Of a stretch of 18,227 bases of DNA, positions 14,479 to 18,227 are shown piece after piece; the first letter of the stretch is position 1, and each line of letters begins with the position of its first letter. The notes below the pieces were generated by a model that had not been told where the DNA came from, made no database searches, and saw only the letters and a program-made list of their open reading frames with translations. The stretch comes from Erysipelothrix sp. (GTDB taxonomy: Bacteria > Bacillota_I > Bacilli_A > Erysipelotrichales > Erysipelotrichaceae): assembly GCA_030152625.1 (NCBI GenBank), contig JASLJD010000051.1, forward strand, positions 1-18,227, given 5' to 3'. The position numbers were made by a program, and so were the translations under genes.

Positions 14479-14967
14479 ATGAAAAAAAGAATTTATCTGC
14501 TTATTGGAATGCTTTTTCTAAGCGCTTGTGCTAGAAGGCCATCTGAGAAACATTTTTATCGTTGTACTTTTGAGGGGCAAGATGCCTATTTTTATGAGAA
14601 TCAAAGTGCTGATGATGAGGATTATCCCATGATGTCTTATGAAAGGGAAGTTATTTATGAAGTCGTAGATAATTATATTGTATCCTCTCAAAGCAGGGAA
14701 AAATACCAGGTAACAAATGAAATATTCGAAAAAGAAAAAAGTCGAGAAAAGATCGCGGAGAATATTTTACGGCATCATTTTTTCGAATCGGAAAATGATT
14801 TAAGCTCATCCTGGTCTGAGAATACTTTAGAGATTGAATCGTTTAGAAAAAGTCCTCAAAGACCGCGAGGCTGGCGTGGATATCTTGTTCCAAAAGACTA
14901 TCAGTGGGATAGAGCGTTAGAAATGTTTGAGGAACGGAGTCTTGGAGTTTGTGAAGAAATAAAATAA
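14479..14967 (+). CDS. Predicted lipoprotein, last gene of the GntR-ABC cassette
   Basis: A 162-residue secreted lipoprotein of unknown function. The signal peptide is short and typical: MKKR, a hydrophobic stretch, then the lipobox LSAC with the lipidated cysteine at C17. The mature part of about 145 residues is charged and hydrophilic, rich in Glu, Ser and aromatic residues, with two further cysteines (C29 near the N-terminus and C158 near the C-terminus) that could form a disulphide. No catalytic motif is evident. GGAGGG at 14468-14473 lies 5 bases before the ATG, and the previous gene's stop codon ends at 14478, so translation is tightly linked. It may be a substrate-capture or accessory protein for the transporter, or a cell-surface sensor. 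Neither is shown by sequence. Confidence 0.82.
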   Translation: MKKRIYLLIGMLFLSACARRPSEKHFYRCTFEGQDAYFYENQSADDEDYPMMSYEREVIYEVVDNYIVSSQSREKYQVTNEIFEKEKSREKIAENILRHHFFESENDLSSSWSENTLEIESFRKSPQRPRGWRGYLVPKDYQWDRALEMFEERSLGVCEEIK

Positions 14968-14968
14968 T

Positions 14969-14997
14969 TTGGAAAACAGGCTTGTCTATGCTATATT
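14969..14997 (+). promoter_or_regulatory. Promoter candidate in the rpmE upstream region (distal)
   Basis: TTGGAA at 14969-14974, a 17-base spacer and TATATT at 14992-14997 with TGC directly before it (extended -10). Transcription would start near 15003-15004, about 160 bases before rpmE. It sits immediately after the lipoprotein gene. Confidence 0.45.
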
Positions 14998-14999
14998 AG

Positions 15000-15060
15000 C
15001 TTGTGTAGATTGATTATAAGCAGATAAATGGGCGAGACAAGTTCCTTTTTTAAGAGACTT
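15000..15060 (+). other. Non-coding stretch with alternative pairing and a T run (possible leader or small RNA)
   Basis: No open frame of note lies here. GCTTGT (14999-15004) can pair with ATAAGC (15016-15021), while CTTGT (15000-15004) and CTTGTCT (14981-14987) can pair instead with ACAAG or AGACAAG (15035-15041). The last lies directly before CCTTTTTT (15044-15051). This could be a weak terminator for the cassette, a short RNA from the distal promoter, or an attenuator in a long rpmE leader. The pairings are short and the loops long, so none is firmly supported. Confidence 0.22.
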
Positions 15061-15081
15061 ATGTGAAAAGAGGGATTCGTC

Positions 15082-15110
15082 TTGCGCTTTTATCTTGTGT
15101 GTGTTATTAT
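15082..15110 (+). promoter_or_regulatory. rpmE proximal promoter, extended -10
   Basis: TATTAT at 15105-15110 preceded by TGT (15102-15104) forms an extended -10. TTGCGC at 15082-15087 stands at a 17-base spacing. The start near 15117 gives a leader of about 49 bases. This leader can form a small hairpin (CTAGG at 15125-15129 with CCTTAG at 15140-15145, one bulge) just before the AAGGAG. Confidence 0.6.
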
Positions 15111-15165
15111 TGTCTAGCATTTAACTAGGGATTATTGTGCCTTAGAAGCGGAAGGAGAGATTGTT

Positions 15166-15369
15166 ATGAAAAAAGGAATTCATCCTGAATACCATCAAGC
15201 AACGATCATTTGTACTTCTTGCGATACAAAAATTGAAGTAGGTTCAACATCAGACGATATGCGTGTTGACCGTTGCTCAAATTGTCATCCATTTTATACT
15301 GGAAAACAACGTCAAGGTAAAGTGGCTGGACGTATCGACAAGTTTAACAAAAAATACGGTTTGGATTAA
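15166..15369 (+). CDS. rpmE: Ribosomal protein bL31, zinc-binding type
   Basis: Ribosomal protein bL31 of the large subunit (67 residues, a normal length). It is the zinc-containing form, with cysteines in two CxxC pairs: C16/C19 (ICTSC) and C37/C40 (RCSNC). The KKGIHPEYHQ start and HPFYTGKQ are typical of the family. AAGGAG at 15152-15157 lies 8 bases upstream. It is probably a single-gene unit, with its own extended -10 promoter and a terminator directly after. In Bacillus the gene upstream here is usually rho; in this window rho is absent and the GntR cassette stands in its place. A zinc-free paralogue elsewhere cannot be judged. Confidence 0.96.
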   Translation: MKKGIHPEYHQATIICTSCDTKIEVGSTSDDMRVDRCSNCHPFYTGKQRQGKVAGRIDKFNKKYGLD

Positions 15370-15372
15370 AAA

Positions 15373-15398
15373 GATAAGGGGAAACCCTTATTTTTTTT
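15373..15398 (+). terminator. Intrinsic terminator after rpmE
   Basis: A 7-bp stem (ATAAGGG at 15374-15380 with CCCTTAT at 15385-15391) capped by a GAAA tetraloop and followed by eight T. It lies 4 bases after the rpmE stop. Confidence 0.92.
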
Positions 15399-15442
15399 GC
15401 GCAAATCGTGTAAGATTAGAGTAATGGGGTTGAGGTGACAAG

Positions 15443-16057
15443 ATGTATCATCAATATAAACCGGGGATTGTGGAAGTAATCACCGGATGTATGTTTGCGG
15501 GGAAAACCGAAGAGTTGATTCGCCGCGTGAATGTATTGCAGTATGCCAAAAAAGAAATACATGTTTTCAAACCAGCGATCGATAATCGCTACAGTGCTAA
15601 TGAGGTTGTCTCCCATGCGGGAAATCGAGTCAAAAGTCATGTGATTAAAGATGCTTTGGAGATTTTAGACTATGTTGATAGTGAAACAGATGTGGTCGCT
15701 GTTGATGAAGTTCAATTTTTTGATGAAGATATCATCAAAGTTTCGGATTTTTTAGCGAAGCAAGGGATTCGCGTGATGCTCGCAGGTTTAGATATGGATT
15801 TTCGAGCAGAACCATTTGGTGTGATTCCCAAACTGATGACAACAGCAGAGTTTGTGACCAAACTTCCTGCAATTTGTTCTGTTTGTGGAGGTCCAGCAAC
15901 AAGAACTCAAAGACTTGTAGATGGTGAGCCAGCTTCTTACTATGATCCGGTGATTATGGTTGGCGCGAGTGAGTCTTATGAAGCAAGATGTCGACATCAC
16001 CATATTGTGAAAGATAAACCGGCCATTAATGGTGATTTGGAGGTGAAAGAAAAATGA
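15443..16057 (+). CDS. tdk: Thymidine kinase
   Basis: Type II thymidine kinase (204 residues), which phosphorylates thymidine to dTMP in pyrimidine salvage. The P-loop is GCMFAGKT (15-22), the catalytic Glu is E89 in AVDEVQFFD, and the lasso/zinc region has C145 and C148 (CSVCGGPATRTQR) plus C183 and H186 (ARCRHHH). The flexible lasso and the thymidine-contacting YYDPVIMVGASESYEARC block are normal. GAGGTG at 15432-15437 is 5 bases before the ATG. A promoter between the rpmE terminator and this gene is expected but only weak matches are seen (TTGCGC at 15397 with AGTAAT at 15420). The stop overlaps prfA by 4 bases. The order rpmE-tdk-prfA is the common Firmicutes one. Confidence 0.95.
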   Translation: MYHQYKPGIVEVITGCMFAGKTEELIRRVNVLQYAKKEIHVFKPAIDNRYSANEVVSHAGNRVKSHVIKDALEILDYVDSETDVVAVDEVQFFDEDIIKVSDFLAKQGIRVMLAGLDMDFRAEPFGVIPKLMTTAEFVTKLPAICSVCGGPATRTQRLVDGEPASYYDPVIMVGASESYEARCRHHHIVKDKPAINGDLEVKEK

Positions 16058-17136
16058 TGGAAGAAACAATGAGAAATCGTTTAGAAAAAATGGTGGAAAG
16101 AGAAAAAGAAATCAATAACTTGATGATGGATCAAGCTGTTTTAAGTGATCGTCGTCAAATGTCATCACTTGGAAAAGAGCAGGCCTCCATGCAGCAAACG
16201 CTCAGTGCTTATCGAGAGTTTTTAAAAGTTGAAGATTTCTATCAGCAAGCAAAAGAAATGATGGAAGCAAGTGATGAGGCAGAACTTAAGGAGCTTGCGG
16301 AAATGGAAGTTTTAGAGCATCAAGAAACACTTGAGAAAATGATTGAAGAGCTGCGTGTTTTACTCATTCCTAAAGATCCACAGGATGATCATGATGCAAT
16401 TATTGAGATTCGCGGGGCTGCAGGTGGCGATGAAGGCAATATTTTTGCTGGTGACTTATATCGAATGTATGCTCGATATGCCGAAAGTCTCGGACTTAAA
16501 ACGGAAGTCTTAGAAGCCAGCCCAGCAGAAGCGGGTGGCTACAGTCAAATTTCTTTTGTAATTAAAGGTGAAGAAGCCTACCGTTATTTTAAATTCGAGT
16601 CGGGGGCACATCGTGTACAACGTGTTCCTAAAACGGAAACGCAAGGTCGAATTCATACATCAACCGCAACAGTTCTTGTGATGGCGGATGTGGAAGAAGA
16701 AGAAATCGACTTGGATCCAGAAGATCTTCAAATCGATACACACCGTGCGACAGGAGCAGGGGGACAACACGTTAATAAAACGGACTCTGCTGTTCGAATC
16801 GTCCACTTACCAACAGGTATTACGGTTAACTGTCAAGATGGTCGTTCTCAACACGATAACCGCGAACAAGCGATGCGCCTGATTCGTGCACGTGTTTTTG
16901 AACACATCCAAGCTGAGAAAGAAAAAGAATTGAGTCAAGAACGTAAATCAAAAATTGGACGCGGGGACCGTTCAGAAAAAATTCGCACATACAACTATCC
17001 ACAAAACCGAGTTAGCGATCATCGTATAGGTTTAACCATACAGAAGCTTGATCGGATTATGGAGGGTGATTTGGGAGAAATTATTGAAGCTCTCCTGGCT
17101 GAGGAACAAAAAGAACTCTTGGAGCAAGGCTTATGA
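16054..17136 (+). CDS. prfA: Peptide chain release factor 1
   Basis: RF1 (360 residues) reads UAA and UAG stop codons and triggers peptide release. The GGQ motif at 236-238 (ATGAGGQHVNKTDSAVR) reaches the peptidyl-transferase centre, and the stop-codon-reading PxT tripeptide is PKT at 192-194 (QRVPKTETQGR), which marks RF1 rather than RF2. The N-terminal coiled-coil domain (about 1-100) and GAAGGDEG (121-128) are normal. No frameshift is present or needed. The ATG at 16054 overlaps the tdk stop by 4 bases (ATGA) and GGAGG at 16039-16043 serves it; a second ATG follows directly at 16057. The GGQ glutamine is the target of the methyltransferase encoded next. Confidence 0.97.
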   Translation: MMEETMRNRLEKMVEREKEINNLMMDQAVLSDRRQMSSLGKEQASMQQTLSAYREFLKVEDFYQQAKEMMEASDEAELKELAEMEVLEHQETLEKMIEELRVLLIPKDPQDDHDAIIEIRGAAGGDEGNIFAGDLYRMYARYAESLGLKTEVLEASPAEAGGYSQISFVIKGEEAYRYFKFESGAHRVQRVPKTETQGRIHTSTATVLVMADVEEEEIDLDPEDLQIDTHRATGAGGQHVNKTDSAVRIVHLPTGITVNCQDGRSQHDNREQAMRLIRARVFEHIQAEKEKELSQERKSKIGRGDRSEKIRTYNYPQNRVSDHRIGLTIQKLDRIMEGDLGEIIEALLAEEQKELLEQGL

Positions 17137-17966
17137 TGCGATATCGTGATTTAATTAAAAAGTCAGAAACTTTTTTAGACGACCCGCATCTTGGTCGTCT
17201 TTTTTTACTGGAGATTTTAAGAGAACGGGATGAGGATTTATTTCTTCTCTTGGATGAAAAAGCAGATGAGGATGTACAAAAAGAATTTGTGGAAGGGCTT
17301 GAGCAATTAAAAGAAGGTAAACCATTGGCTTATGTCTTGGGTTATCAGTGGTTTTATGGCTATCGGATATTGGTGAATGAGCATACATTGATACCCAGGC
17401 CTGAAACCGAAGAGTTGTTGGCACATATTTTATCCTATATTGATGATTGTTTTGAAGATCCGAAGATTGTGGATGTGGCGACTGGAAGCGCCGCGATTGC
17501 GATTGCTTTGTCGAAAGAATTGAAGACGGATGTTATAGCCAGTGATATCAGCTCGGATGCTTTAAAGATTGCACAAAAATCGGTGGAAAAGAATCAAGCA
17601 AAAGTACAACTTCTTCAAGGTGATATGCTGGATCCTTTTATCGAAGCTGATTTTGATGATATTGATGTGCTTGTTTGTAATCCGCCTTACATTAAAGAGA
17701 TTGAAGATGTTGATCCTTTGGTTTTAAACAATGAACCACATCTTGCTCTTTTTGGTGGCGAAGATGGGCTTTACTTTTATCGAAAAGTTTTTGATAAAGC
17801 TGAACAGATTTTATCGGATCGTTATTTAATGGCTTTTGAAATTGGCTATGATATTGGGGATGCTTTGTCTAACTTAGCTCAAAAAGAATTTCCAAAGGCC
17901 AATGTTGTGATTGAAAAAGATATCAATGGACTGGATCGTTTCTTATTTATCTCAGAAAAGCTTTAA
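17133..17966 (+). CDS. prmC: Release factor glutamine methyltransferase
   Basis: PrmC (277 residues) uses SAM to methylate the glutamine of the GGQ motif in release factors, raising termination efficiency. The N-terminal helical domain covers about 1-80, then comes the conserved LIPRPETEELL (87-97). The SAM-binding motif I is DVATGSAAIAIAL (114-126), slightly changed from the usual DLGTGSGAIA. The catalytic NPPY is at 183-186 (VCNPPYIKE). The start ATG at 17133 overlaps the prfA stop by 4 bases, with GGAG 8 bases upstream, so enzyme and substrate are translationally coupled; ATG 17136 is possible. There is no terminator behind it, so transcription may continue into tsaC besides that gene's own promoter. 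Confidence 0.95.
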   Translation: MMRYRDLIKKSETFLDDPHLGRLFLLEILRERDEDLFLLLDEKADEDVQKEFVEGLEQLKEGKPLAYVLGYQWFYGYRILVNEHTLIPRPETEELLAHILSYIDDCFEDPKIVDVATGSAAIAIALSKELKTDVIASDISSDALKIAQKSVEKNQAKVQLLQGDMLDPFIEADFDDIDVLVCNPPYIKEIEDVDPLVLNNEPHLALFGGEDGLYFYRKVFDKAEQILSDRYLMAFEIGYDIGDALSNLAQKEFPKANVVIEKDINGLDRFLFISEKL

Positions 17967-17979
17967 AAGAAAAGAAATT

Positions 17980-17988
17980 TGTTATAAT
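17980..17988 (+). promoter_or_regulatory. tsaC promoter, extended consensus -10
   Basis: TGTTATAAT: a perfect TATAAT (17983-17988) with TG at 17980-17981, lying 14 bases before the tsaC ATG. No good -35 is seen at 17 bases. The start near 17995 would fall inside the AGGGAGGA block (17991-17998) and leave a leader of about 7 bases with only AGGA, so the mRNA would be nearly leaderless. Confidence 0.55.
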
Positions 17989-18001
17989 GGAGGGAGGACA
18001 T

Positions 18002-18227
18002 ATGAAAACGGAGATTATTCAGGAAAAAGATTTTGAAAAGGCGCTTTCAATTCTTCAAAAGAATGGTTTAATTGCTCTAAAAACAGATACGGTTTATGGT
18101 CTTGCTATCTCCAGTCATTGCGATGCGAATTATCGTAAGTTAGCGAAGGTAAAAAACCGTCCGGAAGGGAAACCTTTTCCTTTGATGTTAAGCAGTGTAG
18201 AAGAAGCTGAAAAATATTTAATTTTAA
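18002..18227 (+). CDS. tsaC: Threonylcarbamoyl-AMP synthase, N-terminal part (cut by window)
   Basis: The first 75 residues of a YrdC/Sua5-family protein, which makes threonylcarbamoyl-AMP from threonine, bicarbonate and ATP for the t6A37 modification of ANN-decoding tRNAs. The family motif KTDTVYGLA is followed by KVKNRPEGKPFPLML, the Lys/Arg-rich ATP and threonine pocket. AGGGAGGA at 17991-17998 precedes the ATG by 3-4 bases. The frame is open to the right edge, so it cannot be told whether this is the short TsaC form or the longer Sua5 form with a C-terminal domain. In Bacillus the equivalent ywlC also follows prfA-prmC at a short distance, which supports the call. Confidence 0.92.
   Translation, partial: MKTEIIQEKDFEKALSILQKNGLIALKTDTVYGLAISSHCDANYRKLAKVKNRPEGKPFPLMLSSVEEAEKYLIL

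Noticed and set aside
1..18227. tRNA or rRNA genes, CRISPR arrays, insertion sequences, prophage or attachment sites
   Set aside because: None seen. There are no spaced direct repeats of CRISPR type, no transposase or integrase frames with terminal repeats, and no cloverleaf in the non-coding gaps.

Overview
The window is a stretch of chromosome from a low-GC, fermentative Gram-positive bacterium (Firmicutes). Shine-Dalgarno sites are strong, many -10 boxes are of the extended (TGn) type, and intrinsic terminators are simple. The backbone gltX ... rpoE-pyrG-fba-murA ... rpmE-tdk-prfA-prmC-tsaC is the classic Firmicutes order. A position in or near the Erysipelotrichia is my best guess, but it is inference from gene style, not proof. 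All 21 genes read left to right; the first (gltX) and last (tsaC) are cut by the window edges.

Layout. (1) 1-3081: the 3' end of gltX, an HD-domain dNTPase-like protein and an aminopeptidase P are tightly overlapped and end at a terminator. (2) 3123-6533: a consensus promoter drives a DUF1934 protein and a very short RNA polymerase delta subunit. The CTP synthase gene pyrG follows with its own promoter and a tiny leader with an attenuator hairpin, then class II aldolase fba and a terminator. (3) 6553-8690: a formate/nitrite-family channel and murA. (4) 8721-11790: pflB-pflA, pyruvate formate-lyase and its activase, behind a promoter carrying a cre-like site. The FNT channel is probably the matching formate outlet. 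(5) 11797-14967: a five-gene cassette with a YtrA-type GntR regulator and an operator-like palindrome over its own -10, a membrane protein fused to an eroded ABC ATPase domain, an ABC ATPase without a recognisable signature motif, a small membrane protein and a lipoprotein. (6) 14968-15165: a non-coding stretch with two promoter candidates upstream of rpmE. (7) 15166-17966: rpmE, tdk, prfA and prmC; the last three are start/stop overlapped. (8) 17983 to the end: a new promoter and the start of tsaC.

Three points stand out. First, the glutaminase half of PyrG has lost its catalytic cysteine (Gly instead) and its oxyanion-hole glycines while His and Glu remain, so the enzyme is predicted to use free ammonia. 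Second, the pyrG leader starts GGGCAC directly at a terminator hairpin, as expected for CTP-sensed attenuation by reiterative G addition. Third, the two ATPase domains of the GntR cassette are damaged in complementary ways: one keeps the signature motif without a P-loop, the other keeps the P-loop and Walker B without a signature. A heterodimer could therefore build just one composite ATP site. This cassette is the best candidate for an undescribed system in the window.
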